Assembly: GCA_963729995.1 (NCBI GenBank)
Contig: CAVSPF010000003.1
Location: 434,001 to 498,000, forward strand
DNA: 64,000 nt
DNA from: VRUE01 sp963729995
GTDB lineage: Bacteria > Actinomycetota > Thermoleophilia > Solirubrobacterales > 70-9
Direction: 5' to 3'
The first letter of the stretch is position 1, and every line of letters begins with the position of its first letter. Of the stretch, positions 50,522 to 60,958 are shown piece by piece. The position numbers were made by a program, and so were the translations under genes. The notes under the pieces were generated by a model. That model did not search any database and had not been told where the DNA came from. It saw only the letters and a list, made by a program, of their open reading frames with translations.

Positions 50522-51631
50522 GCTTTCCGCGAGCTCCGGTGGCGCGATCTTCAGGTAGTGGCCAAAGGACCAGTCGACGCCGCGCTGTGCGCCGAGCAGG
50601 CGGATCATCGGCCCGAGCAGTCGCGGCGGGATCCTCGGGACGAGCTTCTGAGCGCGCAGCATCCAGCGGAACTTCCACTCGTGGGAGTCGTGGAACTCGG
50701 CGTAGCGGGCGGCGGCCTGCTCGCGGCTTTGCCGGCCTTCGACGACCCCGCGCAGCTCCCGTCCCAGGGCGATCCCGAAGTAGAGCGCCGTCCTGATTCC
50801 CTCGGCCGTGAGTGGCAGGCAGTGGCCGGCGGAGTCGCCGGCGAAGAATACGCCGCCCTCGGTCGCGGCTCGCAGCCTGTGGGGGATCCAGTTCCCCTGG
50901 TAGCCGGCCCGGTCCTGGCCCAGGTCCTCGGCCAGCAGCTCGGTCGTCTCGCGGACGTGGAAGCTCGGGTCAAAGGAGCCGACGCCGATTCGCAGCTCGT
51001 CGCGAGCGGGAAAGGACCAGCCGTATCCGGAGGGGACATAGCGGCGGTCGATCCAGATTTCGAGATCATCGCCGGCGCCGGCCGGGTGGACCTCCAGGCC
51101 ACGCGAGAGCGGTGCATCCGGGGGCTGGAAGCCGTCGTTGGAGGCGAGCACCCGCCGCCATCCGAGCGAATCGACAACGAGCTGCGACGAGAGGACGCCG
51201 CGGTCGGTATCGACCGCGATCGCGCCGTCGCCGTTGCCCGGCATGGCGCGCCCGTTCACCTTCGCCGTCTCAAAACGCGCGTCGCAGTCGCGCCAGAGCA
51301 GATCGCATAGCGCGCGATAGTCGAAGGTCGAGAAGGTCCAGGGAAGGCGGTAGCGAGCGCTGCCGTGAGGCGTGTGGATCACGAGCGAGTCGAAACGCTG
51401 GCGCTCGGCGTCCATCAGGCCCATCGCTCGCAGCCAGTCCGTGGGGATCCCGCAGGCGGAGGTCTGCCGGTCGCCGATCTCGTAGCGATCGAGCACCATG
51501 ACGTCGGCACCCGAGCCCGACAGCTCTCGCGCGATGGCGAGCCCTGCGAAGCTCGCGCCGCAGATCAGCACGTCGCAACTGCGGTCGAGCGGCGTCCGCT
51601 CTTCGCCGCGTTTGGTCGCCCGCATCGGCAT
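50426..51631 (-). CDS. FAD-dependent oxidoreductase, geranylgeranyl-reductase-like
   Basis: The N-terminal Rossmann motif is CDVLICGASFAGLAIARELS, with the Asp of MVLDRYEIGD after it. The second FAD motif is GGVFFAGDSAGHCLPLTAEGI. Together with FPARDELRIGVGS they place it in the geranylgeranyl reductase/PHBH-like flavoprotein group, which reduces isoprenoid chains or hydroxylates small molecules. Starts 51631 or 51625 are preferred. The last about 30 residues are polar and overlap the convergent transporter gene. rpsA is divergent, 29 bp away. Confidence 0.82.
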   Translation of the reverse strand: MPMRATKRGEERTPLDRSCDVLICGASFAGLAIARELSGSGADVMVLDRYEIGDRQTSACGIPTDWLRAMGLMDAERQRFDSLVIHTPHGSARYRLPWTFSTFDYRALCDLLWRDCDARFETAKVNGRAMPGNGDGAIAVDTDRGVLSSQLVVDSLGWRRVLASNDGFQPPDAPLSRGLEVHPAGAGDDLEIWIDRRYVPSGYGWSFPARDELRIGVGSFDPSFHVRETTELLAEDLGQDRAGYQGNWIPHRLRAATEGGVFFAGDSAGHCLPLTAEGIRTALYFGIALGRELRGVVEGRQSREQAAARYAEFHDSHEWKFRWMLRAQKLVPRIPPRLLGPMIRLLGAQRGVDWSFGHYLKIAPPELAESSAQHQQGPGEKQHDADDPLRAERNLVEAEQT

Positions 51632-51660
51632 CGAACACGATTCTGCCATTATTCGGCGCC

Positions 51661-53073
51661 GTGTCCGCCACCGACACACTGATTCCGCCTGCGCCCGTCG
51701 GCACGCCCGTCGAGGGCTCCAACGGCTTGCTGCTGGAAATCGACGGCAGGGTCGTCCCCAACTACGCGGCGACGATGGTCGCCTTCGACGAGGGGGATGT
51801 GGTCAAGGGCAAGGTGGTCCGGATCGACAAGGACGAGGTCCTGGTTGACATCGGCTACAAGTCGGAGGGGGTCATCCCGTCGACGGAGCTCTCGATCCGG
51901 AAGTCGATCGACCCGGCTGAAGAGGTCGAGCTGGGCGAGGAGATCGATGCGCTCGTTCTCACCAAAGAGGACGCCGAGGGCCGGCTCGTCCTCTCCAAGA
52001 AACGAGCTCGCTTCGAGAAGGCCTGGCGCCGCATCGAGGCCGCTGCCGAGTCCGGCGAACCGGTCGAGGGGAACGTGATCGAGGTCGTCAAGGGCGGGCT
52101 CATCCTCGACCTCGGGGTGCGCGGCTTCCTGCCCGCCTCGCTGGTCGACATTCGTCGCGTGCACAACCTCGACGAGTTCCTGGGACAGACGCTCGAGTGC
52201 AAAGTGATCGAGCTCAACCGCAGTCGCAACAACGTGGTGCTCTCACGGCGCGCCGTGCTGGAGGAAGAGCGGAAAGAGGTTCGCGAGCAGATCCTCGGAC
52301 GTCTCCAGCCGGGCCAGGTGGTCGACGGCAAGATCTCGAACATCGTCGACTTCGGCGCCTTCGTCGACCTCGACGGGATCGACGGGCTCATCCACATCTC
52401 CGAGCTTTCCTGGAGTCACGTCAACCATCCCTCCGAGGTCGTTTCGATAGGCGACACGGTGCGAATCAAGGTGCTTGACATCGACCGCGAGCGCCAACGC
52501 ATCTCGCTCGGTCTCAAGCAGACCCAGGAGGACCCGTGGCAGCGTGTCATCAGCACCCACCGTCCAGGCGACGTGCTGGAGGGGACCGTCACCAAGGTGG
52601 TCGCCTTCGGCGCTTTCGTCGAGATCCTGCCGGGGGTGGAGGGGCTGGTTCACATCTCCGAGCTGGCCGACCACCATGTTGAGAGCCCAAGCGAGGTGGT
52701 CGAGCAGGGCACCAAGCTGAACGTCAAGATCCTGGAGATCGACGAAGATCGACGCCGCCTCTCGCTCAGCATCAAGCGGGTCGAGGGCCAGAACATGCCG
52801 ATGGGCGACCTTGGCGCGCAGATCGCCGAGGCTGAGGGCTCAAACGAATCGGCCGTCGAGGAGCCCACCGCTGAGGTTGAGGAGCCAGCCGAGGAGCCGG
52901 CTGCTGAGGCCGAGGAGCCCGCCGAGGAGCCCGACGCCTCTGAGCAGCCGCAGGATGAGCCCGCTGCCGAGGAGGAGCCTGAGGCCGAAGCGGAGGTACC
53001 CGAGGCTGAGGCGGCTGAGGGCGAGGCGCTGGAGGCTGACGCACCCGAGGCTGCCGAGTCACCCGAGCCCTAA
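51661..53073 (+). CDS. rpsA: 30S ribosomal protein S1
   Basis: S1 helps recruit mRNA to the ribosome. Four S1 RNA-binding domains are visible: GDVVKGKVVRIDKDEVLVDI, GEPVEGNVIEVVKGGLILDL, GQVVDGKISNIVDFGAFVDL and GDVLEGTVTKVVAFGAFVEI. After residue about 385 the protein ends in an acidic Glu/Ala/Pro-rich tail of about 85 residues, typical of actinobacterial S1. GTG 51661 is the start. coaE follows after 8 bp. Confidence 0.95.
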   Translation: MSATDTLIPPAPVGTPVEGSNGLLLEIDGRVVPNYAATMVAFDEGDVVKGKVVRIDKDEVLVDIGYKSEGVIPSTELSIRKSIDPAEEVELGEEIDALVLTKEDAEGRLVLSKKRARFEKAWRRIEAAAESGEPVEGNVIEVVKGGLILDLGVRGFLPASLVDIRRVHNLDEFLGQTLECKVIELNRSRNNVVLSRRAVLEEERKEVREQILGRLQPGQVVDGKISNIVDFGAFVDLDGIDGLIHISELSWSHVNHPSEVVSIGDTVRIKVLDIDRERQRISLGLKQTQEDPWQRVISTHRPGDVLEGTVTKVVAFGAFVEILPGVEGLVHISELADHHVESPSEVVEQGTKLNVKILEIDEDRRRLSLSIKRVEGQNMPMGDLGAQIAEAEGSNESAVEEPTAEVEEPAEEPAAEAEEPAEEPDASEQPQDEPAAEEEPEAEAEVPEAEAAEGEALEADAPEAAESPEP

Positions 53074-53081
53074 GCGGTGCG

Positions 53082-53666
53082 GTGGGCCGGCCGCTGACCA
53101 TCGGTCTCACCGGCGGCATCGCGGCCGGAAAGTCCGAGGCGCTGGCCGCATTTGAGCGGCTCGGGGCGGCAACGATCTCCAGCGACGCGGTGGTTCACGA
53201 GCTGCTCGATTCCGAGCCGCTGTCGGGTCGCCTCGTCGAGCGCTGGGGCGCCGATGTCGTTCAGGGGGGCGGCGTCGACCGCACCAGGGTGGGCGAGATC
53301 GTCTTCGCGGATCCGGGGGAGCTGAGCTGGCTGGAGTCGCAGATTCACCCGCTTGTCGGCGAGAGGATCGGCGCTTGGTTGGCGTCGCTGCCGGGGGGCA
53401 CCGAGATCGCCGTCGTCGAGGTGCCGTTGCTGTTCGAGTCCGAGATGGAGGACGTATTTGACGTCACCGTGGCCGTGGTCGCCTCCGAGCCGGTCCGCCG
53501 CACCCGAGCTGAGGCCCGTGGTCACGCGCTGGTGGGCGAGCGCGAGGCGCGACAGCTCTCTCAGGAGGAGAAGGCGTCCCGCGCGGACCACGTGATCGAG
53601 AACGACGGCAGCGTCGAAGACCTCGAGCGGGAGCTGTCCGGGCTTGTCGAGAAGCTGCGGAAATGA
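53082..53666 (+). CDS. coaE: Dephospho-CoA kinase
   Basis: CoaE performs the last step of CoA synthesis. The P-loop is TIGLTGGIAAGKSEALAAF, and ISSDAVVHELLD, SQIHPLV and EVPLLFESEMEDVFDVTVAV are family blocks. The length of 194 aa is standard. GTG 53082 is the start. Its stop overlaps the next gene by 4 bp (ATGA). rpsA-coaE is a common actinobacterial pair. Confidence 0.95.
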   Translation: MGRPLTIGLTGGIAAGKSEALAAFERLGAATISSDAVVHELLDSEPLSGRLVERWGADVVQGGGVDRTRVGEIVFADPGELSWLESQIHPLVGERIGAWLASLPGGTEIAVVEVPLLFESEMEDVFDVTVAVVASEPVRRTRAEARGHALVGEREARQLSQEEKASRADHVIENDGSVEDLERELSGLVEKLRK

Positions 53667-54235
53667 GGCGCAACGTGGGGCGGCGACGCCTGCTCGCAGC
53701 CGCCGCAGCAGCCGCCGCCGTCGTGGTGGTGGCGCTGGGCTTGGTCGGCAAGTTCGGACACGTCATCCAGGAACTGGCCCTTCCCCTGCGCCATGAGGAC
53801 ATCATCCGGCAGCAGGCGGCTGACAAGGGCGTCGACGCCTCGCTCATCGCAGCCGTCATCTACGCCGAGTCCCGTTTCCGCGATCAGACATCGCATGCGG
53901 GGGCGCGTGGGTTGATGCAGATCACTCCGGCGACGGCGAAGGCGATCGAGCATCTCAGCGGCGGCACCACGTTCAGGCTCGCCGATCTCTCGAACCCTGA
54001 AATAAACATCCGCTACGGGACCTTCTATCTGCACGAACTCCTCAATCGCTACGGCGGCAACGAGGTAGCGGCGCTGGCGGCCTACAACGCCGGCCCCACG
54101 CGGGTCGAAAGGTGGGGCGGTTCGAAGCTGACGCTCGATCAGATCCCGCTCGAAGAGACACGCAGCTACGTCGCCGAGGTCCTCGACAAGCAGCGCGCCT
54201 ACCGCGACGAATACGCGAAGGAACTGGGCTATTGA
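53663..54235 (+). CDS. Lytic transglycosylase (Slt domain), membrane-anchored
   Basis: An N-terminal membrane segment (RLLAAAAAAAAVVVVALGLV, approximate) precedes an SLT lysozyme-like domain. The catalytic Glu is in VIYAESRFRDQ, followed by GARGLMQITPATAKAI and AALAAYNAGPTRVERWGG. It cleaves peptidoglycan glycan strands outside the membrane, in the manner of the E. coli Slt domain. It overlaps coaE and the following MFS gene by 4 bp each. Confidence 0.92.
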   Translation: MRRNVGRRRLLAAAAAAAAVVVVALGLVGKFGHVIQELALPLRHEDIIRQQAADKGVDASLIAAVIYAESRFRDQTSHAGARGLMQITPATAKAIEHLSGGTTFRLADLSNPEINIRYGTFYLHELLNRYGGNEVAALAAYNAGPTRVERWGGSKLTLDQIPLEETRSYVAEVLDKQRAYRDEYAKELGY

Positions 54236-55602
54236 CCGCGCCCCCACGACCGCGTGTTGCCGCCCTGGCCCTTGCGGTCGGCCTGGTGCTGGCCGACTCC
54301 TCGATCGTCGTCCTGGCCCTGCCCCAGATCTACCGCGAGCTGAACACCAGCGTGGCCGGCGTGACCTGGGTATTGATCTCCTTCAACCTGGTGATGGCGC
54401 TCGTCGCGGTTCCTGCCGCTCATCTCGCGCGGCGGGTTGGCCCGGGCCGCGCCGCGGCCGTCGGGTTGGCCGTCTTCGCGGGCGCGGGCCTGGCTTGCGC
54501 TGCCTCCTCGCAGCTGAGCACGCTGATCGCCGCCCGCTGCGTGCAGGCGCTGGGAGGCGCCGTGGCGGTGACCGCGGTGCTGGAGCTGCTTCCCGCGACG
54601 GTCGGATCGGAGCGCCGTGCGGTCACCGTCTGGGCGGTTGCAGGGGCGACCGGGGCCGCGCTGGGGCCGGCGGTCGGGGGCCTGCTGACAGAGCTGGTCT
54701 CCTGGCAGTCGATCTTCTTCCTGCAGGCGCCGCTGGCGATTGCCGCCGGCGTCCCCCTCCTCGCGGTGGCCAGGCACGAGGCCGCAACCGGGGTCATGCC
54801 GGCCGAGCTGCGCCGCACCGGTCGCCCGCACCTGCTCGCCAACGTGGCGCTGACGCTGGTCTCATCGGCAATCGCCGCCGCCCTCTTCCTGCTCGTCCTC
54901 CTTCTGATCGAGGGTTGGCGGCTGACTCCGATCGGTGCTGCCGTGGTCGTCACTGCGATGCCGCTCGCGGCGTTGCTCGGCGCCCGGATCAGCCCGTCTG
55001 TGCCCAGTGCCCGTGCCCGCGCTGCGGGCGGCGCGATCCTCGTCTCGGGTGGGCTCGGCGGCTTGGCGCTGCTGCCGAAGGCCGAGGTGGTGCTGACGCT
55101 GCCACCCCAGATCCTGGTCGGGCTGGGGATCTCACTCGTCCTCTCGGCCCTGACCGAGACGGCGCTGGCGGGGAAAGCGCCGCAGGCGATCCATGGTGGC
55201 TGGACCATCTCGGCGCGCCACGCTGGTGTGGCGCTCGGGCTGCTGGCGCTCACGCCGGTCTTCGTCAGTGACATCGCTCAGCAGCGTCGCGACGCGATCA
55301 ACGCCGGAACCGCGGTGGTTCTCGACTCCCGCGTCAGCCCGCTGTTGAAGCTGGAGCTGTCGCAGCGGATAGGGGAACGCCTGGAAGCGGAGCGGGGGAA
55401 AGTGCCGACGATCGGGCCGGCCTTCGAACCGCTCCCCGCAGATCCCATCCAAAGGGCGGCCGTTGTCCAGCTCCGTGGCGAACTTCAGGACCAGCTCGAC
55501 CGTGGGGCCACGCACGCCTTCAGCCTTTCATTCGGGATCGGTGCGCTGCTCGGGCTGCTGGCGCTGATTCCGATCGGCCTGGCGCGGAGGGTCGACCTTT
55601 GA
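54232..55602 (+). CDS. MFS transporter, EmrB/QacA-like (14-helix type)
   Basis: The 456-aa polytopic protein starts at TTG 54232, overlapping the upstream stop (TTGA). Motif D1-like LVLADSSIVVLALPQIYREL and the antiporter motif in TGAALGPAVGGLLTELVSWQ identify a drug:H+ antiporter-type MFS protein. A soluble loop of about 75 residues precedes the last helix. Substrate unknown. The next gene overlaps its stop. Confidence 0.85.
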   Translation: MTAPPRPRVAALALAVGLVLADSSIVVLALPQIYRELNTSVAGVTWVLISFNLVMALVAVPAAHLARRVGPGRAAAVGLAVFAGAGLACAASSQLSTLIAARCVQALGGAVAVTAVLELLPATVGSERRAVTVWAVAGATGAALGPAVGGLLTELVSWQSIFFLQAPLAIAAGVPLLAVARHEAATGVMPAELRRTGRPHLLANVALTLVSSAIAAALFLLVLLLIEGWRLTPIGAAVVVTAMPLAALLGARISPSVPSARARAAGGAILVSGGLGGLALLPKAEVVLTLPPQILVGLGISLVLSALTETALAGKAPQAIHGGWTISARHAGVALGLLALTPVFVSDIAQQRRDAINAGTAVVLDSRVSPLLKLELSQRIGERLEAERGKVPTIGPAFEPLPADPIQRAAVVQLRGELQDQLDRGATHAFSLSFGIGALLGLLALIPIGLARRVDL

Positions 55603-56141
55603 AGCTCGAGGCGCCGATGAGCGCGGCAGAGCGAGGCACGGTCCTGGTCGTCTCCGCAATCGCTGCATCCGTGGCACTGGTCGGTATCTATCTGGCCGCG
55701 GGTGGTGCCTCCTATGCGCCCGCCAAGACCCAGAACCCCTGCAAGCACCGGCCCTGGCGAAACCCGGAAGGCATCGCGCAGATCGCCGAACAGTTCTCGC
55801 TCTCGGCGCTTGACGGCGCCGCTTGTGAGCTTGGAGTGAGCCGTGAGAGGCTTGCGCGCGCACTCGCCACCCCGGCGTCACGCGAACGCTTCATGCGTCG
55901 CTACGGGATCGGTGACGCCCAGCTTGCCAGGGCGATTCGCTCCGGCCTGCTGCGGGCGGTCGGCGACGCGGAGAAGGCGGGGGCGTTGAGCCCGTTCCTT
56001 GCCGAACCGCTGCGCGAGACGCTGAGGCACATCCCAATCGACCAGGCGATCGAACTCATCCGGGACGCCCGCTCGCTGCTGAGCAGCGTTCAGACCTTCC
56101 TCGGGCCTGCGCGGGGCCTGCTGGAACAGGCCCTTCCCTGA
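55599..56141 (+). CDS. Membrane-anchored protein of unknown function
   Basis: I do not recognise the family. One N-terminal hydrophobic segment (GTVLVVSAIAASVALVGIYL) is followed by a Cys pair (NPCKHRPW and GAACELG) and a helical, HTH-like stretch (SRERLARALATPASRERFMR). The rest is an amphipathic helical C-terminus. Start TTG 55599 overlaps the MFS stop; ATG 55617 is an alternative. The overlap chain slt-MFS-this gene suggests one transcript and possibly a shared envelope role. Confidence 0.65.
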   Translation: MKLEAPMSAAERGTVLVVSAIAASVALVGIYLAAGGASYAPAKTQNPCKHRPWRNPEGIAQIAEQFSLSALDGAACELGVSRERLARALATPASRERFMRRYGIGDAQLARAIRSGLLRAVGDAEKAGALSPFLAEPLRETLRHIPIDQAIELIRDARSLLSSVQTFLGPARGLLEQALP

Positions 56142-56144
56142 CAG

Positions 56145-56393
56145 CTAGCCCTTGACCTGGAAGCGACCCGACCCTGGCAGCCAGCGAATGCCGGCGCACA
56201 GCTCTTCCGGGCTCGTGTCGAGAGCGCTGGCGAGCTTGACGATCGTCCCCAGCCGCGGCTCGCGGCCGGCGCGCTCGAGCAGCGAGATCTCGGTCCGGTG
56301 AAGGTCGCAGAGGAAGCCCAGCTCCTCCTGTGAGATTTCCCTCTTCTGTCGCGCCTTGCGCAGGTTGATTGCGAAACGATCGCGTGGCTTCAT
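56145..56393 (-). CDS. XRE-family helix-turn-helix regulator
   Basis: The protein is an almost pure XRE DNA-binding domain: FAINLRKARQKREISQEELG, CDLHRTEISLLERAGREPRL and VKLASALDTSPEELCAGI. ATG 56393 gives 82 aa; an upstream ATG at 56435 is possible. It converges on the preceding gene with a 3-bp gap and is divergent from uvrB. Target unknown. Confidence 0.85.
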   Translation of the reverse strand: MKPRDRFAINLRKARQKREISQEELGFLCDLHRTEISLLERAGREPRLGTIVKLASALDTSPEELCAGIRWLPGSGRFQVKG

Positions 56394-56550
56394 GCCGGGA
56401 TTCTCTGCACCTGACGACAGAAGCTCTACAGACAAAACATCTCCGTCATTTTAGCAGCGCGCTTTGGACCTCCCCCTGATCGGGCAGATCGATCGAGGCG
56501 CCGCTACCGGTCCTTGCGGCCCGGCCCGAACCCCCCGCTAAGGTGGCTTT

Positions 56551-58548
<1,998 letters not shown>

Positions 58549-58550
58549 GC

Positions 58551-58663
58551 AGGGCCCATCCCGGCAGGGGTTCCACTTAACTTTTTCGGTGCGGCGGATT
58601 CCGCCGTCCGAGAGCGAATTGCCGAAAAAGTACAAGACGTTCCACCCCTACCGGGATGGGCCC
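58551..58663. repeat. Long interrupted palindrome L4 between uvrB and the MmgE/PrpD gene
   Basis: Outer arms pair over about 21 bp with one mismatch (GGGCCCATCCCGG near 58552 with CCGGGATGGGCCC at 58651-58663). After an internal loop ACTTTTTCGG (58580-58589) pairs with CCGAAAAAGT (58622-58631). An inner hairpin CGGCGG-ATT-CCGCCG lies at 58592-58606. TTTTCTATT follows the right arm, so it could terminate uvrB transcription. Confidence 0.8.
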
Positions 58664-58690
58664 TTTTCTATTCGTGAGAGCATCCGGCCC

Positions 58691-60100
58691 GTGACGATCT
58701 GCGTCGAGATCGCAGAGTGGGCGACATCGCTGCGCTTGGCCGATGTCCCGGAGGCGGCGCGCGAGCGAGCCCAGTTGCAGGCCGACAGCATCCGGGCGGC
58801 GCGCGTGGCCGGCGAGGAGGCCGCCGCCGCATTTGCAGCCGTGGCGCCCGACGGCCCGGTGGGGGAGGTCTACCGCTCGGCGGCTGCGTCGATCGCCCAC
58901 GACTGGGACGACTACCTGTTCATGGGGCACACCGGGCACTCCGCGGTCCCGGCAGCCGCCGCCTTCTGCGCAGACTCCGACCGCGTCCTGCTCGCCCAGA
59001 TCGCCGCCAACGAGGTCGCGGGCCGGCTCGGGGCGGCGCTTTTCCTCGGCCCTCACAACGGCCAGTTCTGGGCCTCGATCCACTGCGCGTCGGCGGCGGT
59101 CGCCGCAGCGCTTGGCCTCGGCCTCGACACATCGCGCACGGCGCACGCGCTCGCGGTTGCCCTCTACCAGCCCCCGTTTGGGATGTGGCCCGGGTTCATG
59201 GGGCCGAAGAGCAAGCTGCTCACAGCTGCCGAGCCGGCGGCCGCCGGGGCGCGGGCGGCGTTGCTGGCGGCCGAAGGCGTGACAGGAGCGCTCGACGTGA
59301 TCGAGCATCCGCGCGGCGTCCTCGCCAACCTCTCCTTCGCACCGCGGCCCTCGATGCTCGGGGCGCTGGGACAGGTTTGGCTGACCGAAACGCTTGCCTT
59401 CAAGCGCTTGCCCGGATGCGCCTATCTGCAGGCGGCCGCCGAGGCGGCATGCGCGGCCTCCGTCGATCCCGACGAGATCGTCGAGGTCGAGGTGCGCGGC
59501 GGCTGGCTCACCTGTGGGATGGAGGAGCTGGGCCGCGGCCCTGAGATCTCGCCAGTGCGAGTCAACTTCTCGACCGCGCTGAGCGTTGCGATCGCGTTGC
59601 TTGCCGGTCGCCTCACCCCGGCGGAGCTGAGGCCAGCCTGGTTGGCCGAGAACGAGTCGCGGATCCGCGCGCTTGCGGCACGCGTGCGAGTGCGCCACGA
59701 GCCCACGCTGACCGCGCGGACGCTGCGTGGAACGCTCGACGCCGGCGCATCGCTGCGGGATCTGTCACCGCGCGACTGGCTGCGAGTGCGGCGGCGGATT
59801 GGCGAAGTGGGGATGGAGGGCGTGAACCCCGGTCCGGCGCTGCTCCGCGTCCTCGCCGCCGACCGCGGCGCCCGCGCCTCCCTGCTCCGCTCGCTGCGTG
59901 GGCGCCGCGGGGGCATCGACCGCCTCAACACCGCGATGTTGAGGATGACGTTCCCCTGCCGCCTGCGGATCGTCCTTCGCGACGGAACGGTGCGGGGGCT
60001 CGACGGCGACGAGCCCGGCTCCTGCGGCCGCCCGCTCGCCGAGCAGCGCGCAGTCGTCGAGGAGAAGCTGCGGATCGCGGGCGTCACCGCGACCCGCTGA
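58691..60100 (+). CDS. MmgE/PrpD-family protein
   Basis: The 469-aa protein follows the MmgE/PrpD layout: an N-terminal all-helical part (EIAEWATSLRLADVPEAARE, GHTGHSAVPAAAAFCAD, AGRLGAALFLG) and a C-terminal alpha/beta part (FKRLPGCAYLQAAAEAA, VEVRGGWLTCG, VNFSTALSVAIALLAGRLTP). Members include 2-methylcitrate and cis-aconitate-related enzymes, and many have unknown substrates. No methylcitrate-cycle genes are adjacent. GTG 58691 follows palindrome L4. Confidence 0.8.
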   Translation: MTICVEIAEWATSLRLADVPEAARERAQLQADSIRAARVAGEEAAAAFAAVAPDGPVGEVYRSAAASIAHDWDDYLFMGHTGHSAVPAAAAFCADSDRVLLAQIAANEVAGRLGAALFLGPHNGQFWASIHCASAAVAAALGLGLDTSRTAHALAVALYQPPFGMWPGFMGPKSKLLTAAEPAAAGARAALLAAEGVTGALDVIEHPRGVLANLSFAPRPSMLGALGQVWLTETLAFKRLPGCAYLQAAAEAACAASVDPDEIVEVEVRGGWLTCGMEELGRGPEISPVRVNFSTALSVAIALLAGRLTPAELRPAWLAENESRIRALAARVRVRHEPTLTARTLRGTLDAGASLRDLSPRDWLRVRRRIGEVGMEGVNPGPALLRVLAADRGARASLLRSLRGRRGGIDRLNTAMLRMTFPCRLRIVLRDGTVRGLDGDEPGSCGRPLAEQRAVVEEKLRIAGVTATR

Positions 60101-60127
60101 TCTCAGTCTCCTGTCTAACCTCACGGC

Positions 60128-60865
60128 ATGGCAATCGATGTGAGCGAAGCCACCTTCGAGCGCGATGTGATCGCGCGCTCCCGCGCGACCCCGGTGGTGG
60201 TCGATTTCTGGGCCGAGTGGTGCGGCCCCTGCCGGACGCTCAGCCCAGCGCTCGAGGCTGCGGAGGGCGCCCGCGGCGGCAAGGTCGTGCTCGCGAAGGT
60301 GGATGTGGACGGCAACCAGGCGCTCGCCGCCCGTTACGAGGTCCAGGGGATCCCCGCGGTGAAGGCGTTCCGCGACGGCGCGGTGGTGAGCGAGTTCGTC
60401 GGGGCGGTGCCACCGGCGAAGGTGGAGGCGTTCTTCGACTCGCTCGTGCCCTCGCGCGCCGACGAGCTGCTCGCAGCGGGCGACGAGCTGTCGCTGCGCG
60501 AGGCGGCCGAGCTGGAGCCGCGGCGTGCCGACATCGCCGTGGCGCTGGCCCGCAGGAGGCTGGCGCGGGGCGCGCAGGATGAGGCGCTCGAGGCGGTCGA
60601 GCCCCACGCCGGCGACTTCGCGGCGGAGGGGATTGCGGCGCGAATCCGGCTCACGAAGAGCGGTGTGGGCACGGAGGCGTTCAACGCGCTCGACCGGGGC
60701 GAGCGCGACAGGGCGCTTGACGGCCTGCTGGATGAGATTCCCGCTGCCGACGAGGAGACGCGCGAGAGCCTGCGCCAGGCGATCATCGGCATCCTCGACG
60801 ACGGCGACCAGGCTGACCCCGCCGCCCGCGATTACCGCCGCCGCCTCTCCGCCGCCCTCAGCTGA
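60128..60865 (+). CDS. Thioredoxin-domain co-chaperone, YbbN/CnoX-like
   Basis: Residues 1 to about 108 are a thioredoxin fold with WAEWCGPCRTLSPALEAA and the cis-Pro in VQGIPAVKAF. The remaining about 135 residues are helical and TPR-like (ADELLAAGDELSLREAAELE and later helices), as in YbbN/CnoX. Those proteins protect substrates under oxidative stress and pass them to chaperones. Here the redox CGPC is intact. ATG 60128. The stop lies 27 bp before palindrome P2. Confidence 0.88.
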   Translation: MAIDVSEATFERDVIARSRATPVVVDFWAEWCGPCRTLSPALEAAEGARGGKVVLAKVDVDGNQALAARYEVQGIPAVKAFRDGAVVSEFVGAVPPAKVEAFFDSLVPSRADELLAAGDELSLREAAELEPRRADIAVALARRRLARGAQDEALEAVEPHAGDFAAEGIAARIRLTKSGVGTEAFNALDRGERDRALDGLLDEIPAADEETRESLRQAIIGILDDGDQADPAARDYRRRLSAALS

Positions 60866-60892
60866 GCGGCCGCCCACCGACCGCCAGCGACC

Positions 60893-60935
60893 GAGTTCGC
60901 GTTTTGTCTCGGTATGCGAGACAAAACTCGAACTC
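60893..60935. repeat. 43-bp palindromic repeat P2, 3' side of the AbiEi/DUF559 gene
   Basis: Left arm GAGTTCGCGTTTTGTCTCG (60893-60911), loop GTATG, right arm CGAGACAAAACTCGAACTC (60917-60935), pairing at 18 of 19 positions. It has the same 19-5-19 layout as P1 and P3. It lies between the co-chaperone gene and the end of the minus-strand nuclease-like gene. Confidence 0.92.
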
Positions 60936-60958
60936 GACGGTGGGAGGACGGTGGCTGG

